Positions 30,647 to 36,208 of a stretch of DNA of 36,208 nucleotides are shown one piece after another. The DNA lies in the IMG/VR virus record IMGVR_UViG_3300046168_000002, positions 1 through 36,208 of that record; one strand, given 5' to 3'. Below the pieces are notes generated by a model. That model was not told the DNA's origin. It worked only from the letters and a program-made list of their open reading frames with translations, and ran no database searches. Each line of letters opens with the position of its first letter. Position 1 is the stretch's first letter. This stretch comes from a virus. A program made the position numbers and the translations under genes.

Positions 30647-32232
30647 AGAGCGTCCTCGTCATGTTTTTCAGTCATCCTACCAGTTTGTTTATTGTACAAC
30701 AACCGACAGGCGGGACCCGTAAGACCACTGAATCTATTCTTCAGGACACGAACGCGGGTAGTGTGTCTTTCTTCTTCGTCATTATGCTGACCGTTACGCT
30801 CAAGACCTATGACAATATCCGCTACGTTACCCTGAGCCGATGACCCTTTAAGATGCGCTAGACTAGTTACCGCCCCTTCCTCGTGACCTTTACCGTCAGG
30901 TCTCTTCAGGTGCGAAACACCGAACAAACATATCCCAGTTTCTTTTACCAAGATACGCAACTCCCGCATGATTTCTTCCAGTGCCTCTCGCTCTGACCCT
31001 CTCTCTGCACCTGCAACTATGATAGATATGTGATCCAGGAAAATGTACTTACAGTCAAGAGCTTTAGCCATATACCTAACTCGCTGAACTATCTTGTCCT
31101 TGTCTAGCTCACCGTTGCTATCAAGTAGAAACAATCGACCAGTGCCTAACGTAGCCTCGAAAGACTCCCGCAGTTCTTCGTCCGATACTTTGGTGGTGGG
31201 TAGGTGTAGTAGTTTGTTGGCGTGTAGTGACATCATTGATCGAGCAGTGGTACGCACCGTCTCCTCCAAGAACAATAGTCCTATGTTGTCTTTACTGTTG
31301 TTCAGGATGTGATAAACGAACTCCCGCATGAACTGAGACTTACCGAGACCTGATCCGGCAGCTACGATCACCATCTCATTTGGTCTAATCCCGTAGGTCA
31401 AATCATTCAGTCCCTTGTACGGATAGTTGATCAGGCTGTCTTCCATTGGCTTCCTCACTATATCCCATAAAGTGCTACCATCCACAATACCGTCAGGAAC
31501 ATACCTCTGACATTGCCACCAGCGCTCCAAGAATCGTTCGCCTCTGTTGTTCTGTAGGTAATCGCTGGCATCTTTATGATCTGGGTCAGACTTAAATATC
31601 TTAGCCTTCGATCCAAACAATTCTGCTACCTGTTTAGCTGCTTCCTGTCCTTGCGGGTCTGAGTCAAAACAAATGTGAATGTTCTCGAAAGAGTCAATGT
31701 ATTCGTAGTTATTCTTACAATCTGCTACTGCCGATCCTGCACCATTACGTACACTACACACGGCATACTTAGCTGTACCGCCCATCATTTGCCATGCACT
31801 TAGCGCATCAAATTCGCCCTCTGTCAGCGTTAAAATGGACTGACCGGATGGAAACAAGTGTTGTCCGAACAACTTACCTGCTTGCCAATTACCGTCAGTG
31901 TGAAATTGTTTCTTGGCAGTGCTACGTTTTTTATATGCGACAAGGTTACCATCATCATCACAATATGGAAAATGATAGTGACCGTTTGATTCGACAAGAC
32001 CAAAGAATTCGCAAGTGCTCTTACTTATATTGCGATCAACAATGCTCCGAGTAACTCCTGGAACATAACGGAAACCTTTGCTTACTGCTTTTAATCTAGT
32101 TATCCCTGCGTTATCTGAATCAAATACAGACTTATCGCAACTAAAACATTTAGTACCCCAATCATAAATCGTCAAAGCGTCTGACGATCCACAATCAGGA
32201 CATGGTTGATGCGTTAATATTTGGACACCCAT
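30643..32232 (-). CDS. Primase-helicase (T7 gp4-like)
   Basis: A 529-residue bifunctional replication protein. The N-terminal zinc finger is CPDC (about residues 10-13) with CFSC (about 33-36), which recognises primer sites. The TOPRIM primase core has LTEGEFDALSAW and CFDSDPQGQEAA. The RecA-like helicase has Walker A VAAGSGLGKSQFM near 290 and Walker B KYIFLDHISII near 395, then a conserved HLKRPDGKG loop and an RVRVLKNRFSG arginine region. GAAGGAGATGAATT precedes ATG, a strong ribosome site. Confidence 0.95.
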   Translation of the reverse strand: MGVQILTHQPCPDCGSSDALTIYDWGTKCFSCDKSVFDSDNAGITRLKAVSKGFRYVPGVTRSIVDRNISKSTCEFFGLVESNGHYHFPYCDDDGNLVAYKKRSTAKKQFHTDGNWQAGKLFGQHLFPSGQSILTLTEGEFDALSAWQMMGGTAKYAVCSVRNGAGSAVADCKNNYEYIDSFENIHICFDSDPQGQEAAKQVAELFGSKAKIFKSDPDHKDASDYLQNNRGERFLERWWQCQRYVPDGIVDGSTLWDIVRKPMEDSLINYPYKGLNDLTYGIRPNEMVIVAAGSGLGKSQFMREFVYHILNNSKDNIGLLFLEETVRTTARSMMSLHANKLLHLPTTKVSDEELRESFEATLGTGRLFLLDSNGELDKDKIVQRVRYMAKALDCKYIFLDHISIIVAGAERGSEREALEEIMRELRILVKETGICLFGVSHLKRPDGKGHEEGAVTSLAHLKGSSAQGNVADIVIGLERNGQHNDEEERHTTRVRVLKNRFSGLTGPACRLLYNKQTGRMTEKHDEDAL

Positions 32233-32260
32233 AATTCATCTCCTTCTATATATACTATAT

Positions 32261-32277
32261 AGTAACTATTAGTAACT
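32261..32277 (-). promoter_or_regulatory. 17-base leader element shared with 397-413
   Basis: Read on the minus strand this is the same 17 bases as at 397-413, built on two AGTTACT units around AATA. It lies 29 bases before the primase-helicase start codon, so both copies are in sense orientation close to a start codon. A translational or transcriptional operator is possible. Confidence 0.45.
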
Positions 32278-32291
32278 TTTAAACCTATTAG

Positions 32292-32309
32292 TCATTCTAG
32301 TTAAATATT
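32292..32309 (+). promoter_or_regulatory. 18-base element shared with 342-359
   Basis: Exact plus-strand copy of the 18-base element in the terminase leader. On the minus strand it contains TAGAAT, a -10-like hexamer pointing toward the primase gene, but no convincing -35 lies at the right distance. Confidence 0.45.
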
Positions 32310-32313
32310 AATA

Positions 32314-32475
32314 TTAATTAACCATAGACTTAATAGTTTCCGACTGTACAGTTAATTCCAATAGGTCTGATAAGACTCTTTCAGTACCGTGTTCTAACAT
32401 CAGATCCACCATTTCAGAAAGGACTGAAAAGTAGTGGGCTTCTTCCGCAGATGCTTCGTATTCTTCTTGACTCAT
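32314..32475 (-). CDS. 53-residue acidic early protein
   Basis: The product begins MSQEEYEASAEEAHYF and is a short acidic helical protein (VLSEMVDLMLEHGTERVL). It overlaps the previous gene by ATGA, and AAAGGACAAAAC gives its ribosome site. It is the last gene before the primase leader. No family is recognised. Confidence 0.65.
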   Translation of the reverse strand: MSQEEYEASAEEAHYFSVLSEMVDLMLEHGTERVLSDLLELTVQSETIKSMVN

Positions 32476-32663
32476 GTTTTGTCCTTTTTCAGTTGATTAG
32501 TCCAAGTCTTCTCGCTAACAATCTTACCATCAATCAAGAAACGCTTTGTATGATTCGTCCAAAACAATTGATACTTAGGCTTACCGTCTCGGAACACTTC
32601 GTAAACAGTTTGTATATCCCTCTCAGAGTTCATCAGAGCCTCCAGGCTTCGTTGTAATGTCAT
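32472..32663 (-). CDS. Small early protein, unknown function
   Basis: A 63-residue protein with an aromatic beta-rich middle (VYEVFRDGKPKYQLFWTNHT) and a basic tail. It starts inside the end of the previous gene and ends in ATGA with the next. The position in an early gene string suggests a host-takeover or regulatory peptide, but nothing in the sequence proves it. Confidence 0.6.
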   Translation of the reverse strand: MTLQRSLEALMNSERDIQTVYEVFRDGKPKYQLFWTNHTKRFLIDGKIVSEKTWTNQLKKDKT

Positions 32664-32841
32664 CAGGGTAGGTTACCCCTTCGGTATACGTTAGATCATC
32701 GTCAGCGTGCTTTAAATCGGGTCTATCGAGCATGAACACATCGTCAAGATCACTACTCGACAAACAATCGTTACATAAACTGACGAATTCTAAACGTAGG
32801 TTCTTACGGGTCGCTTCATAATCCTGACAGCAACCCGTCAC
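32623..32841 (-). CDS. Small acidic Cys-containing early protein
   Basis: A 72-residue protein with a GTG start and a modest AGGTG ribosome site. It has Cys residues at CCQD near the start and CNDC near residues 23-26, which could bind a metal, and an Asp-rich second half (SSSDLDDVFMLDRPDLKHAD). It overlaps the next gene by 41 bases. Unknown function. Confidence 0.55.
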   Translation of the reverse strand: MTGCCQDYEATRKNLRLEFVSLCNDCLSSSDLDDVFMLDRPDLKHADDDLTYTEGVTYPDDITTKPGGSDEL

Positions 32842-32853
32842 AACTCTCGCACC

Positions 32854-33030
32854 TCATTCGTTCGCCCAGTATTGATCGTCCTCGTACCGCAGAACAATCA
32901 GCCTATCGTAAGCATCGTCTTGATTGAGGCTCCTATACTGTCCGAGATACTGACATACTTCCTCGTGACTCATGGACAGCACATCGTCAGTAATTTGATC
33001 GAGCCGTGCATCGTTGTATTGATTACTCAT
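32854..33030 (-). CDS. 58-residue acidic early protein
   Basis: The product starts MSNQYNDARLDQITDDVL and is acidic and helical, ending YEDDQYWANE. I chose ATG 33030, which overlaps the previous stop as TGATG and has AAAGGATTGGGG before it. A TTG nine bases upstream is the alternative. Unknown function. Confidence 0.6.
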   Translation of the reverse strand: MSNQYNDARLDQITDDVLSMSHEEVCQYLGQYRSLNQDDAYDRLIVLRYEDDQYWANE

Positions 33031-33239
33031 CAGCCCCAATCCTTTCTCTCGGTTTCATTCTCATAACCCTCGGTGTATTCTGCTATCTCTTCGGGGGTCA
33101 TGTCAGCTTCTTCAATCCTAATACCTTTACCCGTACCATTTGGATACCAGTGTGGGCTGTACGGTCTCCCGTAGTATGCGTCTGCTGATCCTCGGTCGAA
33201 ACAATCACCATGCTTTGGCATTCGTGTAAGTAAACTCAT
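33030..33239 (-). CDS. Conserved small phage protein
   Basis: A 69-residue protein with MPKHGDCFDRGSADAYYGRP then SPHWYPNGTGKG and an acidic end (MTPEEIAEYTEGYENE). The CFDRGSADAYYGR string is found in many phage small proteins. The function is unknown. It overlaps the gene before it as ATGA and follows GGAAAGTTAAA. Confidence 0.7.
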   Translation of the reverse strand: MSLLTRMPKHGDCFDRGSADAYYGRPYSPHWYPNGTGKGIRIEEADMTPEEIAEYTEGYENETERKDWG

Positions 33240-33415
33240 TTTAACTTTCCTTTCTTTGGTTTGAATAAAAATAAATCTAGTGCAGGATCAATCCTATACA
33301 AATCATACAAGGTACGCAACCGTCCTTGATTATTGTAAACAAAACCTCCCCGCGCTTTACGATGTTTCTTCATCAACTGTTCACGCCTCTTTTGGCGTTG
33401 TTCGTCAGATAGCAT
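33236..33415 (-). CDS. 59-residue basic early protein
   Basis: The product starts MLSDEQRQKRREQLMKKHRK and ends DLFLFKPKKGKLK. It is strongly basic at both ends, with an aromatic middle (RGGFVYNNQGRLRTLYDLYR). It lies between the 27-residue membrane peptide and the conserved small protein and overlaps both. RNA or DNA binding is possible from composition only. Confidence 0.65.
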   Translation of the reverse strand: MLSDEQRQKRREQLMKKHRKARGGFVYNNQGRLRTLYDLYRIDPALDLFLFKPKKGKLK

Positions 33416-33488
33416 GGGACCACATCCAAAACATAATCCCCATGTGTGCCAGTGCTAACAATGACAACAGAAAAATCATCCCTTTCAT
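33405..33488 (-). CDS. 27-residue membrane micro-protein
   Basis: The product is MKGMIFLLSLLALAHMGI followed by MFWMWSHAI: almost wholly hydrophobic, with one basic residue at the N-terminus, so a single membrane span. GGAGGT lies seven bases before the ATG, the best ribosome site in this region. The ATG overlaps the end of the methyltransferase-like gene as ATGA. Its length is below most annotation cutoffs. Confidence 0.6.
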   Translation of the reverse strand: MKGMIFLLSLLALAHMGIMFWMWSHAI

Positions 33489-34248
33489 GATGCTACCTCC
33501 GCTTTGTTAGCCTCGTATACCGCCCTCGCAAATCCTCTTGGCGTAGCGCTTCGTATGTTCTTGGTGCGCATAGACTTACCACCTAACTTCCGGTGCTGTC
33601 TACTGCTTCCGAATGACTCACAGTCCACCGGCTTTTTCTTAGGCATCTTGAAACCTCCGCCAGTCCACAGACACGTTTTTTTCGAGTACGCATCACGAGG
33701 CGCGATGTAGTTAGGATACAGTGGGTGATCTGCCTCCGACTCCGGTATGTATTGACCATACTCGAAAGGCTGAAAACAATAGTCCGGCTTTCTCCATAAC
33801 GTAGCTAACCGGCTAACAGGATTCTCTACCATGAAGGGAACCTCCAACAATGACGCAAGCATAGCGCACGCTTTCGCATGGTCGGTAGGCTTCTATCTGA
33901 AAACTTAGGATTCTTTTCTGCTTTGAACTTAAAGTGTGGCGCACCCGAGACCGCTAGATCAGTACACACGGGAAACGCTAACACCATGTGTGTTTTGTAA
34001 CTGTGACGTTTCAACAATTTAAATATAAACGGGTAGAACTCGAAGCCCTTATCGTCCTTATTAAAAAACATGGTTTCCTGCAGATCCATGCTTAGCTTTG
34101 GTGATGCTTCCCCCGCCATCGTAGTGGACTGTTTCGCCCTCTTCAGCTGTGTTGTATGTCATAGCAGAAACACTCATACCCTGCGCGCGCCCATGGTTCG
34201 ACAGTTACACCCTGTGAAATCGTATAGACTAACAATCTGATTTTTCAT
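33485..34248 (-). pseudogene. DNA cytosine methyltransferase-like gene with about four frameshifts
   Basis: Conserved pieces lie in order but in different frames: NQIVSLYDFTG (SAM-site loop) from 34248; VTVEPWARAGYECFCYDIQH to about 34150; EEGETVHYDGGGSITKAK to about 34095; MDLQETMFFNKDDKGFEF and AFPVCTDLAVSGAPHFKFKA to about 33895; and DHAKACAMLASLLEVPFMVE with NPVSRLATLWRKPDYCFQPF to the end. Joined, they give about 253 residues resembling phage C5-methyltransferase-like proteins (FPPC-type motif IV, here FPVC, and ENP). Three breaks need one base removed and one, near 33890, needs one added. Either the gene is decaying or the sequence has indel errors here. Confidence 0.78.
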
Positions 34249-34402
34249 TTGCTCCCCTTTCATCGTCGTTAATAAAACCCTTTTGATTTAACTCTTCGTC
34301 AGTCCAGTAACCCTCGCACGATCTGCATAGCCACCCATTACGGTAACTATGCAGTGCGCGTTCGTCTTCGAGTTCCCCGCAGAGGTCGCAAGTGTTACTC
34401 AT
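34229..34402 (-). CDS. 57-residue zinc-finger protein
   Basis: The product starts MSNTCDLCGELEDERALHSY and continues RNGWLCRSCEGYW. Two CxxC knuckles (residues 5-8 and 26-29) make a zinc-ribbon; the rest is acidic. It overlaps the next gene by 8 bases and the methyltransferase-like gene start by 20. It may be a small transcription or translation regulator of the early genes. Confidence 0.7.
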   Translation of the reverse strand: MSNTCDLCGELEDERALHSYRNGWLCRSCEGYWTDEELNQKGFINDDERGANEKSDC

Positions 34403-34550
34403 CTTCGCCCCCTTCCTTCAATGTCTTTTCTAGTTCGTTTAGTGTGAGTAGTGAAAACAATAAACCATTTTCAAGTGCTACATCTTTAATTTTTCTAGCA
34501 CGATCTAAACACGCGCTCAACTCAAATTCTAAATCTTCGATATGTCTCAT
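34395..34550 (-). CDS. 51-residue helical early protein
   Basis: The product starts MRHIEDLEFELSACLDRARK and is a charged amphipathic helix ending LEKTLKEGGEDE. It follows the GP88-like gene by three bases and overlaps the zinc-finger gene by 8 bases. Unknown function. Confidence 0.6.
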   Translation of the reverse strand: MRHIEDLEFELSACLDRARKIKDVALENGLLFSLLTLNELEKTLKEGGEDE

Positions 34551-34553
34551 TGT

Positions 34554-35192
34554 TTACCCTTTCGCTATGTTAATGACTTTCTGCATTTTCTTACCGTGCG
34601 CGATGTATCCGATTACCGGAATAGATTTATCCCAGCACTTGCGACAAGTCCCACACTTCCCGTTATTCTCGTAAGCATGACAAGCCGATACGCCTTCGGG
34701 AATGGTGTTACCTTCGGGAATGATTGTACTCCCGTGGTGCGCTTCATATTCGCCCGTGACGCTATCGCTTGACAATCTAACTGATACGTTTGGCAATGCC
34801 TTCATGTGCTCAATGATCGTCTTGAACTTAGCGAACTTATGCATGCGTGTTGGTATCCAATGTTTAACCCACGGCGTGAGCTTCATTACTTCATAGATCT
34901 TAACGGCTAAACGTAGGGAATACATATCACCGGAATCAAACCATCTAAAATAGCGATCATTATCTAATTGTTGCACCATATCCGCCACCCACTCCGAACG
35001 CTTCCAATCCTTTTGATTCTCTATGCGTGGTGCTTTGACATTCGGAAACCTGTAATTGCCTGTTGTTGCGTAGCAGCCTTTGCAAGCGTCAACTAATTCG
35101 CCATTAGATTTTTTTGAAGCCGGACATGTTGTTAATGCTTCCAAAGACCACGACCGACACGGCATTTTTGAGGCTTTAGATAATCGTATCAT
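34554..35192 (-). CDS. GP88-like cysteine-rich protein
   Basis: A 212-residue protein with the pattern I know as the phage/plasmid GP88 family: SKMPCRSWSLEALTTCPASK, then DACKGCYATTGNYRFPNV, RYFRWFDSGDMYS and a C-terminal four-cysteine cluster HAYENNGKCGTCRKCWDK. The early CxxCYA and the later CGTCRKC suggest an iron-sulphur or zinc site; the enzymatic role is unproven. I chose ATG 35192, overlapping the previous stop by ATGA, with GGGAG eight bases before it. An upstream ATG at 35207 would put that site inside the gene. Confidence 0.82.
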   Translation of the reverse strand: MIRLSKASKMPCRSWSLEALTTCPASKKSNGELVDACKGCYATTGNYRFPNVKAPRIENQKDWKRSEWVADMVQQLDNDRYFRWFDSGDMYSLRLAVKIYEVMKLTPWVKHWIPTRMHKFAKFKTIIEHMKALPNVSVRLSSDSVTGEYEAHHGSTIIPEGNTIPEGVSACHAYENNGKCGTCRKCWDKSIPVIGYIAHGKKMQKVINIAKG

Positions 35193-35365
35193 TGTGCTAA
35201 CTCCCATTCAAAAGCGTAAGCGTCTATCTTTATATATTCGTCTTCATCGTGACAATATGCCATGTAAACCGTGCCGTCTAAATCTGCACTAGGTGATACT
35301 GATACATCAAGCGCATATTCCACATTCGTTGCGTGGTATCTAATCCAATCTGATCGGTCAATCAT
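35189..35365 (-). CDS. 58-residue acidic early protein
   Basis: The product starts MIDRSDWIRYHATNVEYALD and has an acidic, aromatic C-terminus (YCHDEDEYIKIDAYAFEWEL). GAAAGGGAAGCAA precedes the ATG. It is coupled to the GP88-like gene by ATGA. The family is unknown. Confidence 0.65.
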   Translation of the reverse strand: MIDRSDWIRYHATNVEYALDVSVSPSADLDGTVYMAYCHDEDEYIKIDAYAFEWELAQ

Positions 35366-35442
35366 TTGCTTCCCTTTCGTTAGTGTTTTTGACTAATACC
35401 GCCCGATACTAACATGGACGGTTTCGGCTAATCAAGCCATCA

Positions 35443-35733
35443 TCAGTTAGCCTTGAATCCCATTTCTTGTAAGCAATCAGATACTGACTCCATTAACCAA
35501 TATAAATGTCTTACCTTCCCGCGAGTATTGACGGCTACGGTTCCATGGTCGATAAGTTCATCAGATTGAGCATCTTCGACCCAAACCTCCAAATGCGACT
35601 CTGTGGTTGATTCGTCAATAGTAATTAAATGCTTTTCTTGGCAATCATCCGCTAGTTTTTTAGACCACACGAACCGCCACTCGATAGAATCTTTTTCTTC
35701 GGTTTTCTTTTTTAGTGTTATCTGCTTTTCCAT
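35443..35733 (-). CDS. First early protein of the leftward block
   Basis: A 96-residue protein with a basic start (MEKQITLKKKTEEKDS), aromatic beta strands (IEWRFVWSKKLADD; HLEVWVEDAQSDELIDHG) and a helical end (LYWLMESVSDCLQEM). AAGGAATAGCATT lies just before the ATG. As the first gene after the right terminus it would be made earliest. Such genes often encode host-takeover proteins, but nothing here shows the function. Confidence 0.65.
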   Translation of the reverse strand: MEKQITLKKKTEEKDSIEWRFVWSKKLADDCQEKHLITIDESTTESHLEVWVEDAQSDELIDHGTVAVNTRGKVRHLYWLMESVSDCLQEMGFKAN

Positions 35734-35775
35734 AATGCTATTCCTTATATTGGTTATGTCGTTACGCTACCGACA

Positions 35776-35803
35776 CTTATATATTAATAAGTAACTGTGG
35801 CAA
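35776..35803 (-). promoter_or_regulatory. Candidate leftward promoter
   Basis: On the minus strand TTGCCA (35803-35798) is followed after 16 bases by TATAAG (35781-35776) in an AT-rich stretch, about 40 bases before the first leftward start codon. The match is fair, not strong. The alternative is an extended -10 (TGTGGTATAAA) inside the repeat at 35998-36018. Confidence 0.4.
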
Positions 35804-35816
35804 AGTCGAGCTTAAA

Positions 35817-35853
35817 TTGTGGCGATTGTGTGGCAATTTGTGGCGATTGTGTG
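35817..35853. repeat. Two 16-base direct repeats, 21 bases apart
   Basis: TTGTGGCGATTGTGTG occurs at 35817-35832 and 35838-35853. A start-to-start distance of 21 bases puts both on the same face of the helix. It lies just upstream (in the leftward sense) of the candidate promoter, so it may be an iteron or regulator site. Confidence 0.7.
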
Positions 35854-36070
35854 ACGATGTAAGTTATTGATTTATAAGGAATTTGACGATCGGCATGTCG
35901 GCAATACCAATGTACCCAAAACCGCTAAAATCGCTTAGACGCGCTCTGAGAGCCTCTGAGGGCATGTGTATCATTCCTACCACACCCGGGCCAGGACTGT
36001 GTCATTTATACCACACCCCCTCTCTGTTTTTTACAGTACGACCTAGACTATATTTTGTCGGCTAAAGGGT
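35854..36070. other. Non-coding right-end region with a second repeat pair
   Basis: No convincing gene is seen here. A frame of 60 codons at 35883-36065 starts with TTG, has no ribosome site and a low-complexity product. The stretch holds a 21-base imperfect direct repeat (35967-35987 and 35998-36018, 18 of 21 identical) with core ACCACACCC, and it is GC-richer than the rest of the genome, with GGGCCAGG between the copies. It could be the replication origin, a packaging signal or the earliest promoters. Confidence 0.55.
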
Positions 36071-36208
36071 ACACAAACGCCACACACTTTCCCGACTGTG
36101 CAATCACTCTTATAACTGAGTAGTCTTATACAAGAGTACTCTTATGTCTTATATAAGACCTGTAAAGACATGGGGGGAGTGCCAACAACACCGGTAGCGA
36201 CCGTAGAG
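36071..36208. repeat. Right copy of direct terminal repeat
   Basis: Partner of the repeat at 1-137. The final 86 bases are identical to the left copy. The outer 51-52 bases differ at several positions: a CC for T near 36091, and a block of mismatches around 36118-36122 that breaks the first unit of the internal 16-base repeat. The window ends exactly where the similarity ends, which supports reading this as one full genome length. Confidence 0.85.

Noticed and set aside
35883-36065. 60-codon plus-strand frame in the right terminus
   Set aside because: TTG start without a ribosome site, proline-rich product unlike a real protein, and it spans the repeat pair.
1-36208. Integrase, repressor or attachment site indicating a temperate phage
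   Set aside because: No tyrosine or serine recombinase, no helix-turn-helix repressor pair and no tRNA fragment was seen.
1-36208. CRISPR array or tRNA genes
   Set aside because: Repeats present are only pairs without regular spacers, and no cloverleaf with a T-arm consensus was found.

Overview
The window reads as an essentially complete genome of a small, AT-rich, short-tailed (podovirus-like) tailed phage. Its two ends carry the same roughly 137-base sequence, of which the last 86 bases are identical, as in a linear genome with direct terminal repeats. There is no integrase, repressor, tRNA or rRNA, so it looks lytic. The replication genes are T7-like, but no single-subunit RNA polymerase is present. 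The promoters I can see are of the host sigma-70 type, some with an extended -10. The gene mix (class II B12-dependent ribonucleotide reductase, T7-like family A polymerase with Tyr in motif B, GP88-like protein, DUF6321/DUF5872 small proteins) is what I associate with marine phages of Gram-negative bacteria. The u-spanin confirms a host with an outer membrane. The exact host cannot be read from the sequence.

Layout. Bases 1-438 are the left terminus and a strong rightward promoter. Bases 439-24241 are a rightward morphogenesis and lysis block: terminase small and large subunits, portal, two small proteins, scaffold, major capsid protein, a terminator, two micro-genes including a PqqA-like peptide, a fibre region with three tandem fibre/small-partner pairs, membrane proteins and u-spanin, a run of very Lys-rich small proteins, tail tube A and B, a collar-type fibre, a chain of internal virion (ejection) proteins, a LysM-lysozyme and a holin-like protein. 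Bases 35733-24238 are a leftward block: small early genes, a GP88-like gene, a broken methyltransferase-like gene, then primase-helicase, DNA polymerase, SSB, 5'-3' exonuclease, a Holliday-junction-resolvase-like nuclease, metallophosphoesterase, a DUF6378 protein and ribonucleotide reductase. The two blocks converge and overlap by 4 bases at 24238-24241. Bases 35734-36208 are the non-coding right terminus with two sets of short direct repeats.

The leftward genes supply dNTPs and copy the DNA. The rightward genes package it, build the particle and lyse the cell. Most adjacent genes overlap by ATGA or TAATG, so translation is probably coupled throughout.

The most unusual item is a 23-codon gene at 6711-6782 whose product matches PqqA, the peptide precursor of the redox cofactor PQQ, with the crosslinked Glu15 and Tyr19 in the expected places and no other PQQ gene nearby. 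Other points of note are an AUC start behind a perfect ribosome binding site in the resolvase gene, a repeated promoter with an inverted repeat over its -35, and several interrupted genes: a portal frameshift, an in-frame amber in an ejection protein, and a methyltransferase with about four frameshifts. The interrupted genes may be real or may be residual sequencing errors.
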